DNA of 64,000 nt from Comamonadaceae bacterium (GTDB taxonomy: Bacteria; Pseudomonadota; Gammaproteobacteria; Burkholderiales; Burkholderiaceae_C). This document shows positions 8,107 to 16,915 of this stretch, piece by piece. A program made the position numbers and the translations under genes. The notes beneath the pieces are model-generated. The model worked only from the letters and a program-made list of their open reading frames with translations, was not told the origin of the DNA and ran no database searches. The DNA lies in the NCBI GenBank assembly GCA_947448735.1, contig CANFOS010000022.1:1-64000 (forward strand), in the 5' to 3' direction. How positions within the stretch are numbered: the stretch's first letter is position 1; each line of letters opens with the position of its first letter.

Positions 8107-11100
8107 TTAGCCTGCCGTTGAAACCGATGTCGCGTTGAGGGACGTGGGCTGCCCCAGGCTACGCAGCACATCGCGCACCATTTGCGCCCGGTCTACTGCC
8201 GAGGGCAGGTCTTTTTCAATCCGCAGCTTTTCATTGCCGGCCAGCTTGATGTGCCGGTTTTTTTGAATCAGATGCATGATGGCCATGGAATCGATAGGCG
8301 GGTCTTTTTTGAAGGTGATGTTGATGACGCCTGGCGCGGCGTCGACTTTGACCACGCCGTAGGGCCTGGCAATGACACGCAGGCGGTGCACGTCGATCAG
8401 CGTTTGGCCCTGCGGCGGCAGCTTGCCGAAGCGGTCAACGATTTCTTCCAGCAGGGCGTCGATCTGGTCAGTATTTTTGGCTGTTGCCAGCTTTTTGTAA
8501 AAGCTCAGGCGCAAATGCACGTCGCCGCAATAGTCGTCGGGCAGCAGGGCCGGGGCGTGCAGGTTGATGTCGGTGGTGACTGTCAAGGGGTTCAGCAAGT
8601 CGGGCTCAATGCCGGCTTTCAGGCAGCGCACTGCTTCTGTCAGCATTTCGTTGTAGAGCTGAAAGCCGATTTCCATCATGTTGCCGGACTGGTTTTCGCC
8701 CAGCACCTCGCCCGTGCCCCTGATTTCCAGGTCGTGCATGGCCAAATAAAAGCCTGAGCCGAGTTCTTCCATCTGCTGAATCGCTTCCAGCCGCTGGCCG
8801 GCTTGCTTGGTCAGGCCCTCAATGTCGGGCACCATCAAATACGCATAAGCCTGGTGGTGGCTGCGGCCCACCCGGCCGCGCAACTGGTGCAGCTGCGCCA
8901 GGCCAAACTTGTCGGCGCGCGCCATGACGATGGTGTTCGCGGTCGGCACGTCAATGCCGGTTTCAATGATGGTGGAGCACAGCAGCAGGTTGTAGCGTTG
9001 GGCGATGAAGTCTTTCATCACGCGCTCGAGTTCGCGCTCAGGCATCTGGCCGTGGGCCACCGCAATGCGTGCTTCGGGCAGCAGCGCCTCCAGCTTTTCG
9101 CGGCGGTTTTGAATCGTCTCCACTTCGTTGTGCAGGAAGTAAACCTGCCCGCCACGCTTGAGCTCGCGCAGTACCGCTTCACGAATCACGCCATTGCTCT
9201 CGCTGCGCACAAAGGTCTTGATCGCAAGCCGCCGTTGCGGGGCCGTGGCAATCACGCTCAAGTCGCGCAAGCCTTCAAGCGCCATGCCCAGCGTGCGGGG
9301 GATCGGTGTGGCGGTCAGCGTCAGCACGTCAACTTCAGCGCGCATGGCCTTCATGGCCTCTTTGTGGCGCACGCCAAAGCGGTGCTCTTCGTCAATGATG
9401 AGCAGCCCCAGGCGCGGAAAGTGGATGTCCTTGCTCAGCAGCTTGTGGGTGCCCACCACAATGTCTATCGTGCCGTCGGCAATGCCTTTGATGGCCGCGG
9501 TGATTTCTTTGGCCGACCTGAAGCGGCTCATTTCAGCGACCTTGACGGGCCACTTGGCAAAGCGGTCTGACAGGGTTTGAAAGTGCTGCTCGGCCAGCAG
9601 CGTGGTGGGGGCCAGCAGGGCGACTTGCTTGCCACCCGTGATCGCAATAAAGGCGGCGCGCAGGGCCACTTCGGTTTTGCCAAAGCCCACATCGCCGCAG
9701 ACCAGCCGGTCCATTGGGCGTGGGCTGATCATGTCCTGAATCACCGCATGAATGGCGGCGCTTTGGTCAGCGGTTTCGTCAAAGCCAAAGTCGTTGGCAA
9801 AGGTTTCGTAGTCGTTCGGCGAGTATCTGAAGGCGTGGCCTTCACGTGCAGCGCGCCGGGCGTAGATGTTGAGCAGCTCGGCAGCCGAGTCGCGCACCTG
9901 TTCAGCGGCCTTGCGTTTGGCTTTTTCCCACGCTGCGCCGCCCAGCCTGTGCAGCGGTGCCTCGTCGGCACTCACCCCGGTGTAGCGGCTGATTTGCTGC
10001 AACTGGCTGACGGGCACATACAGCGTCGCATCGTCGGCATATTGCAGGTGCAAAAACTCACTCGGGCCTTGTCCCAGGTCCATGTTGATCAGCCCCTTGT
10101 AGCGGCCGATGCCGTGGGCGCTGTGCACCACCGGGTCACCGACGTTGAGCTCTGACAGGTCTTTGATCAGCGCTTCAACGTCGCTGACTTTTTCCTGTTT
10201 TTTATTGCGGCGGCGCACCGCCATGCCCGTCGCGAAAAGCTCGGTCTCGGTGACGAAGTCAATGTCGCCATCCAGCCAGCTGAAACCCACGTTCAAAGCG
10301 GCGGTGGCAATACCCAGCTTTTCCGGGCTGGTCTGGAAGTCTTCAAGCGAATCAAAGGCCGGCGGGCTGACGCCGCTGGCGCGCAGAAAATCCAGCAGGC
10401 TCTCGCGGCGGCCGTCGCTTTCGGCCAGGATCAGCACGCGCAGGGGCGTGTTTTTGATGTGACTTTTGAGCTGGGTCAGCGGGTCTTCTGCGCCGCGCAC
10501 CACGGCCATGTCTTCGAGCTTTTGAAAGTGGGCGTTGTGTTCAACATCGTCCACACCCGCACGCAGCGCCAGCTGCGCGTAGTCGTTGGCGCGGGCATAA
10601 AACTGCTCGGCACTTAAAAACAGCGACTCGGGCGGCAAGGCCGGCCGGTCTGGCGCGTCCTTGACCAGCCGGTAGCGGTCTTTGGTGTCTTGCCAAAAGC
10701 GTTGGAAAGCGGGCTCCAGATCACCATGCAAAACCACTGTTGCGTTGGCGCCCAGATAGTCAAAAACAGTGGCGGTTTCTTCAAAAAACAGCGGCAAATA
10801 ATATTCAATGCCTGCGGTGGCCACACCGTTGCCGATGTCTTTGTAAATACGGCTTTTCGTTGGGTCGCCGTCCAGCAGTTCGCGCCAGCGATTGCGAAAT
10901 CGCGTCCGCGCGCCGTCGTCCATCGGGAACTCCCGGCCTGGCAGCAGGCGCACTTCAGGCACCGGGTACAAAGAGCGCTGGCTGTCCGGGTCAAAGGTGC
11001 GGATGCTGTCAATCTCGTCGTCAAACAAGTCAACCCTGAACGGCACCAGCGAGCCCATCGGGAACAAATCAATCAAGCCGCCGCGCACCGCGTATTCACC

Positions 11101-11586
11101 GGGGCTGACCACCTGGGTGACGTGGCTGTACCCGGCCAGCGTCAGCTGCGCCTTGAGCTTGGCGTCGTCGAGCTTTTGCTTGACCTTGAATTCAAATGTG
11201 TAGCCGGCCAAAAAGCTGGGTGGTGCCAGACGGTAAAGCGCCGTGGTGGCGGGCACGATGACGACATCAGCGCCGGAGTCTTTGCTCTTTTGCTGAATGC
11301 GCCACAGCGTGGCCAGGCGTTCGCTGATCAGGTCCTGATGCGGCGAAAACGTGTCGTACGGCAGCGTTTCCCAATCAGGAAAGAGCGCACAGCGCAAATC
11401 AGGGGCGAAAAAAGCCAGCTCCTGCATCAGCCGTTGTGCGGTGGTGGCATCGGATGTGACGATCGCGACCAGCTTGCCAGCGGCTTTTTCTCTCAAGCCG
11501 AGTTGCGCCATCAGCAGGGCATCTGCCGAGCCAACAGGCTGGGGCAGGGTAAAGCGTTTGCCGGGGGTGAGTTTGGGTAAATCCAT
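8107..11586 (-). CDS. mfd: Transcription-repair coupling factor
   Basis: This 1159-residue DNA translocase removes RNA polymerase stalled at lesions and recruits UvrA. In order it has the N-terminal UvrB-like domains, the RNA polymerase-interacting region (VHSAHGIGRYKGL), the Walker A GDVGFGKTEVALRAAF near residue 650, the DEEH box (LLIIDEEHRFGVRHKE), helicase motifs through QLRGRVGRS, and the C-terminal TRCF domain. Length is normal. It is transcribed divergently from ispD across a gap with a hairpin-forming inverted repeat. Confidence 0.97.
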   Translation of the reverse strand: MDLPKLTPGKRFTLPQPVGSADALLMAQLGLREKAAGKLVAIVTSDATTAQRLMQELAFFAPDLRCALFPDWETLPYDTFSPHQDLISERLATLWRIQQKSKDSGADVVIVPATTALYRLAPPSFLAGYTFEFKVKQKLDDAKLKAQLTLAGYSHVTQVVSPGEYAVRGGLIDLFPMGSLVPFRVDLFDDEIDSIRTFDPDSQRSLYPVPEVRLLPGREFPMDDGARTRFRNRWRELLDGDPTKSRIYKDIGNGVATAGIEYYLPLFFEETATVFDYLGANATVVLHGDLEPAFQRFWQDTKDRYRLVKDAPDRPALPPESLFLSAEQFYARANDYAQLALRAGVDDVEHNAHFQKLEDMAVVRGAEDPLTQLKSHIKNTPLRVLILAESDGRRESLLDFLRASGVSPPAFDSLEDFQTSPEKLGIATAALNVGFSWLDGDIDFVTETELFATGMAVRRRNKKQEKVSDVEALIKDLSELNVGDPVVHSAHGIGRYKGLINMDLGQGPSEFLHLQYADDATLYVPVSQLQQISRYTGVSADEAPLHRLGGAAWEKAKRKAAEQVRDSAAELLNIYARRAAREGHAFRYSPNDYETFANDFGFDETADQSAAIHAVIQDMISPRPMDRLVCGDVGFGKTEVALRAAFIAITGGKQVALLAPTTLLAEQHFQTLSDRFAKWPVKVAEMSRFRSAKEITAAIKGIADGTIDIVVGTHKLLSKDIHFPRLGLLIIDEEHRFGVRHKEAMKAMRAEVDVLTLTATPIPRTLGMALEGLRDLSVIATAPQRRLAIKTFVRSESNGVIREAVLRELKRGGQVYFLHNEVETIQNRREKLEALLPEARIAVAHGQMPERELERVMKDFIAQRYNLLLCSTIIETGIDVPTANTIVMARADKFGLAQLHQLRGRVGRSHHQAYAYLMVPDIEGLTKQAGQRLEAIQQMEELGSGFYLAMHDLEIRGTGEVLGENQSGNMMEIGFQLYNEMLTEAVRCLKAGIEPDLLNPLTVTTDINLHAPALLPDDYCGDVHLRLSFYKKLATAKNTDQIDALLEEIVDRFGKLPPQGQTLIDVHRLRVIARPYGVVKVDAAPGVINITFKKDPPIDSMAIMHLIQKNRHIKLAGNEKLRIEKDLPSAVDRAQMVRDVLRSLGQPTSLNATSVSTAG

Positions 11587-11632
11587 GAATTCGGTGAAAA
11601 AAGGGTGGTCTCAAAGCAGCAGAAAACGCAAA

Positions 11633-11660
11633 GCACCCCAAACTAAAAAGAGTGGGGTGC
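11633..11660. promoter_or_regulatory. Inverted repeat between mfd and ispD
   Basis: GCACCCCA (11633-11640) and TGGGGTGC (11653-11660) form a perfect 8-base inverted repeat around an A-rich 12-base loop in the divergent mfd-ispD gap. It has no T-run beyond it, so it looks more like an operator or mRNA leader hairpin than a terminator. Confidence 0.4.
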
Positions 11661-11700
11661 GGCAGGTCGATGGTCTGATTTTAGAATTTATGATGACCGC

Positions 11701-12459
11701 ATGACGTCAGAGCCCGCCAAACCCCGATTTTTCGCCTTGATTCCCTGCGCCGGTGCGGGAAGCCGGGCAAACACCCCAAGCCCCAAGCAATACCAGCTGC
11801 TGGCAGGCAAGGCGATGGTCTGGCACACGCTGCAGGCCTTCAGGCAGGTCAAAGCCATCACGGGCATCTGGGTGGTGACATCGCCCGGCGATGAGGGCTT
11901 TGAGCAGGCTTGCCCGGACTTTAAGCAGCCGCATGACACGCTGGTGGCTGTGGGTGGTGCCACCCGTGCGCTGAGCGTGCGCAACGGGCTTGAGGCCTTG
12001 CTGGCGCAAACGGCTAAAACCGATGACTGGGTACTGGTGCACGACGCGGCCCGCTGCCTGATCAAGCCCGAGCAAATCCGCGCCTTGATGCAGGCTTGCC
12101 AAAACGATGCGGTGGGCGGCTTGCTGGGACTGCCGCTGCCCGACACCCTCAAAAGCAGTTTTGAAGGCCGGGTCGCGGCAACGGTTTCAAGGGCCGACAA
12201 GTGGCTGGCGCAAACGCCGCAGATGTTCCGCGTGGGCGCCCTGTTGGCTGCGCTTGCTGCTGCTGGCGATGCGGTGACCGATGAGTCCAGCGCCATGGAA
12301 GCGCAGGGTTTGAAACCATTGCTGGTGCGCGGTACTGCGCAAAATTTCAAGGTGACCTACCCGGAAGACTTTGCGCTGGCTGAAGCGATTTTGAAAAACC
12401 GGCTCAGGGCCGATCAAGGGCCAATTGAGGGTCGATGGAAAGCTGAACATGCGTGCTGA
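11701..12459 (+). CDS. ispD: 2-C-methyl-D-erythritol 4-phosphate cytidylyltransferase
   Basis: This 252-residue cytoplasmic enzyme performs the third step of the MEP isoprenoid pathway, joining CTP and MEP. The nucleotide-binding start [19 protein letters not shown] corresponds to the family AAGxGxR...KQY motif; the VHDAARCL segment and the [14 protein letters not shown]-terminus also match. ATG 11701 is the only sensible start. The end overlaps ispF by 11 bases, a standard ispDF operon. Confidence 0.95.
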   Translation: MTSEPAKPRFFALIPCAGAGSRANTPSPKQYQLLAGKAMVWHTLQAFRQVKAITGIWVVTSPGDEGFEQACPDFKQPHDTLVAVGGATRALSVRNGLEALLAQTAKTDDWVLVHDAARCLIKPEQIRALMQACQNDAVGGLLGLPLPDTLKSSFEGRVAATVSRADKWLAQTPQMFRVGALLAALAAAGDAVTDESSAMEAQGLKPLLVRGTAQNFKVTYPEDFALAEAILKNRLRADQGPIEGRWKAEHAC

Positions 12460-12946
12460 TCTTGCCAACACACCGTTATTTCGCATTGGCGAGGGCTGGG
12501 ACTGCCACGCCCTGGTGCCCGGTCGCAAACTCATCATTGGTGGCGTTGAGGTACCGCACAGCACCGGCTTGCTGGGCCATTCAGACGCCGATGTGCTGCT
12601 GCACGCCATCATTGACGCGCTGCTGGGCGCGGCCGGGCTGGGCGACATTGGCGCGCATTTTTCTGATCAGGATGCCCGCTTCAAAGGTGCGGACTCCGTG
12701 GTGCTGCTGGTTGAAACCGCGCGTCTCGTGGCAGCGCAAGGCTGGCAGATCGGCAACATCGACAGCACGGTGATCGCCCAGTCACCCAAGCTGGCCAGTC
12801 ACATTCCCGCCATGAAAAACCGCATTGCCCATGCGCTCGCTTTGGACCCCAGCCGGGTGAATGTCAAAGCCAAAACAGCCGAAAGACTGGGCCCGGTCGG
12901 TCAGGGGCTCAGCATGGAGGCGCGAGCCGTGGTGCTGCTGTTTTAG
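12449..12946 (+). CDS. ispF: 2-C-methyl-D-erythritol 2,4-cyclodiphosphate synthase
   Basis: This 165-residue zinc enzyme closes the cyclodiphosphate in the MEP pathway. The metal ligands appear in GWDCHALV (Asp-x-His) and [13 protein letters not shown], followed by GDIGAHFSD. The C-terminus [15 protein letters not shown] carries the conserved threonine and CDP-binding residues. ATG 12449 lies inside the ispD end and gives the usual length. The stop overlaps by 4 bases the end of the convergent sensor kinase gene. Confidence 0.95.
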   Translation: MRADLANTPLFRIGEGWDCHALVPGRKLIIGGVEVPHSTGLLGHSDADVLLHAIIDALLGAAGLGDIGAHFSDQDARFKGADSVVLLVETARLVAAQGWQIGNIDSTVIAQSPKLASHIPAMKNRIAHALALDPSRVNVKAKTAERLGPVGQGLSMEARAVVLLF

Positions 12947-14322
12947 TTTCTGCGCAGTTTGATGTGCGCCGCCAGCCCGCCTGAACTGGTATTGGCCAGG
13001 CCAAACATGCCGCCCATGCGCTGAATTGTTTTTTCGACAATCGCCAGCCCCAGGCCCGCCCCTGTAGCGGATGTGCGGGCGGCGTCCCCCCTGAAAAAGG
13101 GCCGCGTCAGTTTGGGCAGCGTGCCCGGCGCTACGCCCATGCCGTGGTCACGCACCTTGATCAATACCCACTGTTCGCGCGTCTTGGCAGTGATGTCGAC
13201 CAGCGCGATGCCGGTTTCGGGGGTTTTGCCGTAGCGCCGCGCGTTTTCAATCAGGTTGGACATCACCCTGAGCAACTCGGTTTCATCTGCCAGTACGTGC
13301 AGGTCGTCAGGCAGCGTGACGGTAATGCGCATGTCATCTGCCTCACCCACCGCATACACCGCCGCCTTCACCACCGCATTGAGTGACACGCTCTCTAACT
13401 TGGCCGGGTCAGCGCGGGCGTAGTCAAGAAACTTGTCAATGATGGCATCGAGCTGCGAAATATCGGCTGCCATGTGCGCACGCGCGTCCTCGTCGGCAAC
13501 GCTCAGTTCGGTTTCAAGCCGCAGGCGTGCCAGCGGCGTGCGCAGGTCATGCGATATGCCCGCCAGCATGATGACCCGGTCCTGTTCAATTTTTGACAAC
13601 TGCTCGGCCATCCGGTTAAAACCGATGTTGACCTCGCGAATCTCGCTGGTGGCTGCCCTTTCGTCCAGCAGACTGGCATCAAAATCACCGCCGCGCATGC
13701 GACTGGCTGCAAACGATAACTGCTTCAGGGGGCTATTGATCAGCCGGGCAATAAATGCCGCCCCGACCAGCGACAAAGCCGCCGCCGTGACGAGCCAGAC
13801 AAGCCAGGCACTGCCTATTGCCGCACCCATGCGCGATTTGTCGGTTTGCAGCCAATACTGGTTCTTGTCGATGGAAAAGCCGACCCACAAACCATTTTGC
13901 TTGTTCACGCTGCTGGCGATCACGGTGTCTGCGCCCAGCCTGATTTTGAGTTCTTCCTGGGTACGCCGGACCAGATTGTCGCCATCAAACGGCACAAATG
14001 TATCTTTGGGTTCGCGCGCGCTGATCCGTACACCCCCTTCATCTGCCAGGATTTTGATGAGTGAGACGCTGGCGATCGCATCTGAAGAACGCAGCGCTGC
14101 CCGGCTCAAATTAACCAGAGACGCCAGCTGCTGCGCGCTTTGGACGGCGCGCGGTTCAGACTCCAGCGCGCGGAAGGTTTGTATCCAGGCCACGATGGAG
14201 CCAAACAGCAGCAGCGCCAAAAATAAAAAGGTGCGCCAGAACAGGCTGAAACCCCGGCGAACCTGCAACTCCATGGGGGCGGGAGCGGTTTCCAGGGGGA
14301 CGGGGCTTGTCGCTTCCATCAA
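12943..14322 (-). CDS. Sensor histidine kinase, EnvZ/RisS type
   Basis: This 459-residue inner-membrane histidine kinase has a first membrane helix near residues 25-50 ([19 protein letters not shown]), a periplasmic domain of about 130 residues, a second helix ([20 protein letters not shown]), a HAMP domain, the H-box [15 protein letters not shown] with the phosphorylated His, the N-box [10 protein letters not shown] and the G-box [13 protein letters not shown]. It is encoded downstream of its cognate OmpR-type regulator, 49 bases apart. In Burkholderiales this arrangement is often called risA-risS, with roles in acid, osmotic or virulence responses; the signal is not evident from sequence. 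Confidence 0.9.
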   Translation of the reverse strand: MMEATSPVPLETAPAPMELQVRRGFSLFWRTFLFLALLLFGSIVAWIQTFRALESEPRAVQSAQQLASLVNLSRAALRSSDAIASVSLIKILADEGGVRISAREPKDTFVPFDGDNLVRRTQEELKIRLGADTVIASSVNKQNGLWVGFSIDKNQYWLQTDKSRMGAAIGSAWLVWLVTAAALSLVGAAFIARLINSPLKQLSFAASRMRGGDFDASLLDERAATSEIREVNIGFNRMAEQLSKIEQDRVIMLAGISHDLRTPLARLRLETELSVADEDARAHMAADISQLDAIIDKFLDYARADPAKLESVSLNAVVKAAVYAVGEADDMRITVTLPDDLHVLADETELLRVMSNLIENARRYGKTPETGIALVDITAKTREQWVLIKVRDHGMGVAPGTLPKLTRPFFRGDAARTSATGAGLGLAIVEKTIQRMGGMFGLANTSSGGLAAHIKLRRN

Positions 14323-14371
14323 GTTTTAGCCCGATTGCAGGAGGGCCAGGCGCATCTTTCAGCCACGCCTG

Positions 14372-15109
14372 TCAGTTGGTGCCGTCTGGCACAAACACGT
14401 AACCAACTCCCCACACGGTCTGGATGTAGCGCGGTGCGGCGGGGTCGACCTCAATGAGTTTGCGCAGGCGCGAGACCTGCACATCCAGACTGCGGTCAAA
14501 CGGTTCAAACTCGCGGCCGCGCGCCAGCTGCGCAAGCTTTTCACGTGACAGGGGCTGGCGCGGGTGGCGCACCAGGGTTTTGAGCATCGCGAATTCGCCA
14601 GTGGTCAAAGGCAATTCCTCGCCATTTTTTTGCAGGATGCGCAGCCCCAGATCAAACGAAAACGGCCCAAAGGCGATCACTTCCTGATCCTGCGATGGTG
14701 CACCGGGTACCTCAGTGGTCGGTCGGCGGCGCAGCACGGCGTGGATTCGGGCCAGCAGCTCGCGCGGGTTAAATGGCTTGGGCAAATAGTCGTCGGCGCC
14801 CACCTCCAGCCCCACGATACGGTCAACGTCCTCGCTTTTGGCGGTCAGCATGATGATGGGGGTTTTGTCATTGGCGGCCCGTAACCTGCGACAAATGGAC
14901 AGGCCGTCCTCGCCGGGCATCATCAGGTCCAGCACAATCAGATCCACGGCATCGCGCAGCAAAATGCGGCTGAGCGCCTTGCCGTCTTCGGCCAGAATCA
15001 CTTCAAACCCTTCCTGCGCCAGGTAACGACGCAGCAGGTCACGAATTCTGGCATCGTCATCAACGATGATGATTTTGTCGGCGCGTGGGGTGGTGGCAGC
15101 TTGAGTCAT
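14372..15109 (-). CDS. OmpR/RisA-type response regulator
   Basis: This 245-residue regulator has an N-terminal receiver domain with the acidic pair VDDD near residue 17, the phosphorylation site in DLIVLDLMMPGEDG near residue 60 and the conserved Lys in LPKPFNPRELLARI. A C-terminal winged helix is seen in SRLRKLIEVDPAAPRYIQTVWGVGYVF, identical in style to OmpR. It is upstream of and co-transcribed with the sensor kinase. The upstream region carries two inverted TGTAACAG-type sites that could bind this regulator. Confidence 0.93.
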   Translation of the reverse strand: MTQAATTPRADKIIIVDDDARIRDLLRRYLAQEGFEVILAEDGKALSRILLRDAVDLIVLDLMMPGEDGLSICRRLRAANDKTPIIMLTAKSEDVDRIVGLEVGADDYLPKPFNPRELLARIHAVLRRRPTTEVPGAPSQDQEVIAFGPFSFDLGLRILQKNGEELPLTTGEFAMLKTLVRHPRQPLSREKLAQLARGREFEPFDRSLDVQVSRLRKLIEVDPAAPRYIQTVWGVGYVFVPDGTN

Positions 15110-15124
15110 GGTCGTCCGATAATT

Positions 15125-15196
15125 TGTAACAGGGTCATTTTGAGGGCTGAAAACGAAATTTGATCCGAAAATACAGCACTATGACACACTGTTACA
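15125..15196. promoter_or_regulatory. Paired TGTAACAG / CTGTTACA sites upstream of the response regulator
   Basis: TGTAACAG at 15125-15132 and its exact reverse complement CTGTTACA at 15189-15196 lie 56 bases apart, directly upstream of the regulator start at 15109. GTTACA-like elements are known in OmpR-family targets, so these may be autoregulatory sites; this is inference. Confidence 0.4.
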
Positions 15197-15296
15197 TATC
15201 TGGCCTGACTGGGTGTGCCGACTTGCCAGAACGTTTCAAGCGCATGCTGGTTTTTTCAGATTTCTTTCACGTCACCTTTAAAGTCGTCATCACACC

Positions 15297-15340
15297 TCCA
15301 AAATCAATAGCAGCTTGCTTTTTATTGGCTTACACCACCT
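15297..15340 (+). repeat. Dispersed repeat copy at the edge of the SIMPL remnant
   Basis: Contains AATAGCAGCTTGCTTTTTAT followed by TGGCTTACACC, matching the AGCTGCT...TTTATTGG core of the dispersed repeat. It sits where the signal-peptide part of the deleted SIMPL gene would be. A second, reverse-strand copy lies at 15574-15617 on the other side of the remnant. Confidence 0.55.
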
Positions 15341-15533
15341 GTCTCTTGCCCAAACGCCAGCGGCTGCCTTGAAGGTTGCCCAATTGTCAGCCCTTGGCAC
15401 GGCAGAGGTGCAGCACAACCTGTCGATGGTGGCGATGCAGGCCAAGGCCGATATGGCCGAAGCTGCCGTGCCGGTTGATGCGGGCAAGACCAGAGTGTGG
15501 GTCCGTGTCAGTGGTTCGGTAAAGATGCGCTAA
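15315..15533 (+). pseudogene. Internally deleted SIMPL-domain (DUF541) gene
   Basis: The 72-codon frame joins two ends of a SIMPL-domain protein. Its start (LAQTPAAALKVAQLSALG, then TAEVQHNLSMV) resembles the N-terminus of exported SIMPL proteins just after the signal peptide. Its end (AAVPVDAGKTRVWVRVSGSV) resembles the extreme C-terminus, where a late beta strand of the form VPVEAGxSxVSVxVSGSV is typical. The roughly 150 residues between are missing, yet the frame is open across the junction. The signal peptide is replaced by repeat-derived sequence. Full-length family members are about 230-250 residues. The fragment is unlikely to function. Confidence 0.5.
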
Positions 15534-15573
15534 AACGGCAGGCAAAGCCTGACAACCGTCCACCCAGCTCTTT

Positions 15574-15617
15574 ATGTATCAGATCGGCTGCAAGCCCAAC
15601 AAATGATTGAGCTATCC
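15574..15617 (-). repeat. Dispersed repeat copy downstream of tolA
   Basis: On the minus strand GGATAGCTCAATCATTTGTT followed by GGGCTTGCAGCCGATCTGAT aligns with GATAGCTACT...TTATTGGGCTAGAGGCTGATTTGAT of the intact copy at 6096-6157. Confidence 0.55.
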
Positions 15618-15626
15618 GCTCCTGAT

Positions 15627-16472
15627 TTAATAGCGATAGTCTTTTGGCCGGAATTCCAGAATCATCGGCGTCGGGACACGGCCATCCGTATCGCGCGGCA
15701 TTTTTTCCGTGCGGATGATGGCTTTGACAACCGCATCGTCCCAGGCCTTGTTACCGCTGGTCTTGACCAGTCGCTGGCTCATGATGGTGCCGTCAATGGC
15801 CGTGCGTACTTCCACCTCGGCGCTCGGATTGCCGGCGATGTCGTCGGTAAACGCGATGTTGGGTTTGACTCTGGCCCGGACCATGCCGCCGTAACTGGCG
15901 GAGGGCCCCGCTGACTTTTGCGCTGTCCCTTTGGCTGTCTCGCTGCCGCTGGCATCGGCCAGGCCCAGGGCGCGGGCAATGTTCTGTTTGCGCTGCGCTT
16001 CAAGCGCTGCGGCGCTGGCCTGGCTTTGCAGCAGCTGCTTTTTGGCCTGCAGTCGTTTGGCTTCTTCAGCCGCTTTGAGTTTGGCTTGTTCCTGTTTGAG
16101 CTTGAGTTCCTTTTCGGCGCGCGCCTGCTGGGCCTTCTGAGCCTGAAGCTTGCGTTTTTTGTCCTGCTCCAGCGCCATGTCCACCTTGGGCTCGGGCGGC
16201 TTGACCTCTTGCACTCGGGGTGCGGGTTCAGGCGGCGGTGGTGGTGGTGGTGGTGGTGGTGGGGCCTCAACCAGCTTGGGAGCCGCTTCCTGCGGCGTGT
16301 TTGACAACAAATAGGCTTCAAAGGCCACCGAACGGTCACTGCGCTTCCAGGTCACGCCCCAGGTCAGCGCCGCTATCAGCGCTGCATGAACCAGCAAGGC
16401 CAAGCCAAATGAGCTGATCGCACCCGCATCTCGCGGTGGCTCCAAGTCAATCCGGTCGGCTGTGCTGGGCAT
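15627..16472 (-). CDS. tolA: Tol-Pal system protein TolA (TonB/TolA C-terminal domain)
   Basis: This 281-residue periplasm-spanning protein links the TolQR motor to the outer membrane during division. A single N-terminal membrane helix (SFGLALLVHAALIAALTWGV, about residues 20-41) is followed by a ten-proline run, a Lys/Ala/Gln-rich coiled coil to about residue 170, and a C-terminal TolA domain (VRARVKPNIAFTDDIAGNPS onward). The proline run is encoded by a GGT-type trinucleotide tract (minus strand CCA/ACC). It follows tolR by 6 bases. tolB and pal, usually next, are not here: the gene is followed by repeat sequence and the SIMPL remnant. Confidence 0.9.
   Translation of the reverse strand: MPSTADRIDLEPPRDAGAISSFGLALLVHAALIAALTWGVTWKRSDRSVAFEAYLLSNTPQEAAPKLVEAPPPPPPPPPPPEPAPRVQEVKPPEPKVDMALEQDKKRKLQAQKAQQARAEKELKLKQEQAKLKAAEEAKRLQAKKQLLQSQASAAALEAQRKQNIARALGLADASGSETAKGTAQKSAGPSASYGGMVRARVKPNIAFTDDIAGNPSAEVEVRTAIDGTIMSQRLVKTSGNKAWDDAVVKAIIRTEKMPRDTDGRVPTPMILEFRPKDYRY
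16231..16263. repeat. Trinucleotide tract in tolA
   Basis: An uninterrupted run of GGC/GGT triplets encodes the proline run of TolA on the opposite strand. Slippage here would add or remove prolines without shifting the frame. Confidence 0.8.
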
Positions 16473-16478
16473 GCTGCC

Positions 16479-16913
16479 TTACTTGCCCGTTTGAACCGAC
16501 AAGCCCACACGCGACACGCCGGCCTTTTGCAACTGGTCCATCACCTTGACCACGGTTTCGTATTGGATCGATTTGTCGGCGCTGATGACCACCGGAACAG
16601 CATCTGCAGTGGCGAGGGTGACTTTGGGCTCCCGCTTGACGATATCCGCCGCGACGGTGCCGACGTTGCTTGGCACGCTGTCGGTTTTGATTTTGATCTG
16701 GATCGCCTCGTCTTTGCCAATCATGATCTGCACCGGGCTGGCGGGCTGCGCGGCAGCCTTGCCCACTTTGGGCAGCGCAATCATGCTCGGGGTGATCAGC
16801 GGTGCAGTGACCATGAAAATAATCAGCAGCACCAGCATCACGTCAATGAAGGGCACCATGTTGATTTCACTGATGGTGCGGCGGCCACGGCCTCTGGTAT
16901 TGACGGAGGCCAC
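16479..16913 (-). CDS. tolR: Tol-Pal system protein TolR (ExbD family)
   Basis: This 144-residue inner-membrane protein has one N-terminal helix (VMLVLLIIFMVTAPL, about residues 25-42) preceded by INMVPFIDVMLVLL, in which the Asp is the proton-responsive residue of the ExbD/TolR motor. The periplasmic domain follows. It lies between tolQ, from which it is separated by 2 bases, and tolA. The family works with TolQ as a proton-driven motor acting on TolA. Confidence 0.93.
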   Translation of the reverse strand: MASVNTRGRGRRTISEINMVPFIDVMLVLLIIFMVTAPLITPSMIALPKVGKAAAQPASPVQIMIGKDEAIQIKIKTDSVPSNVGTVAADIVKREPKVTLATADAVPVVISADKSIQYETVVKVMDQLQKAGVSRVGLSVQTGK

Positions 16914-16915
16914 GG

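Noticed and set aside
9577..10155. Other long antisense frames in mfd, including 8803-9570
   Set aside because: Same reasoning: third-position GC makes open antisense frames common, and composition is unlike real proteins.
10690..11580. Long plus-strand frame of 296 codons antisense to mfd
   Set aside because: It is a mirror of the high-GC mfd codons, rich in Arg, His and Gln with no family motif, and has no ribosome-binding site.
16231..16263. GGT tract considered as a phase-variation switch
   Set aside because: The unit is three bases, so length change would not shift the tolA frame.
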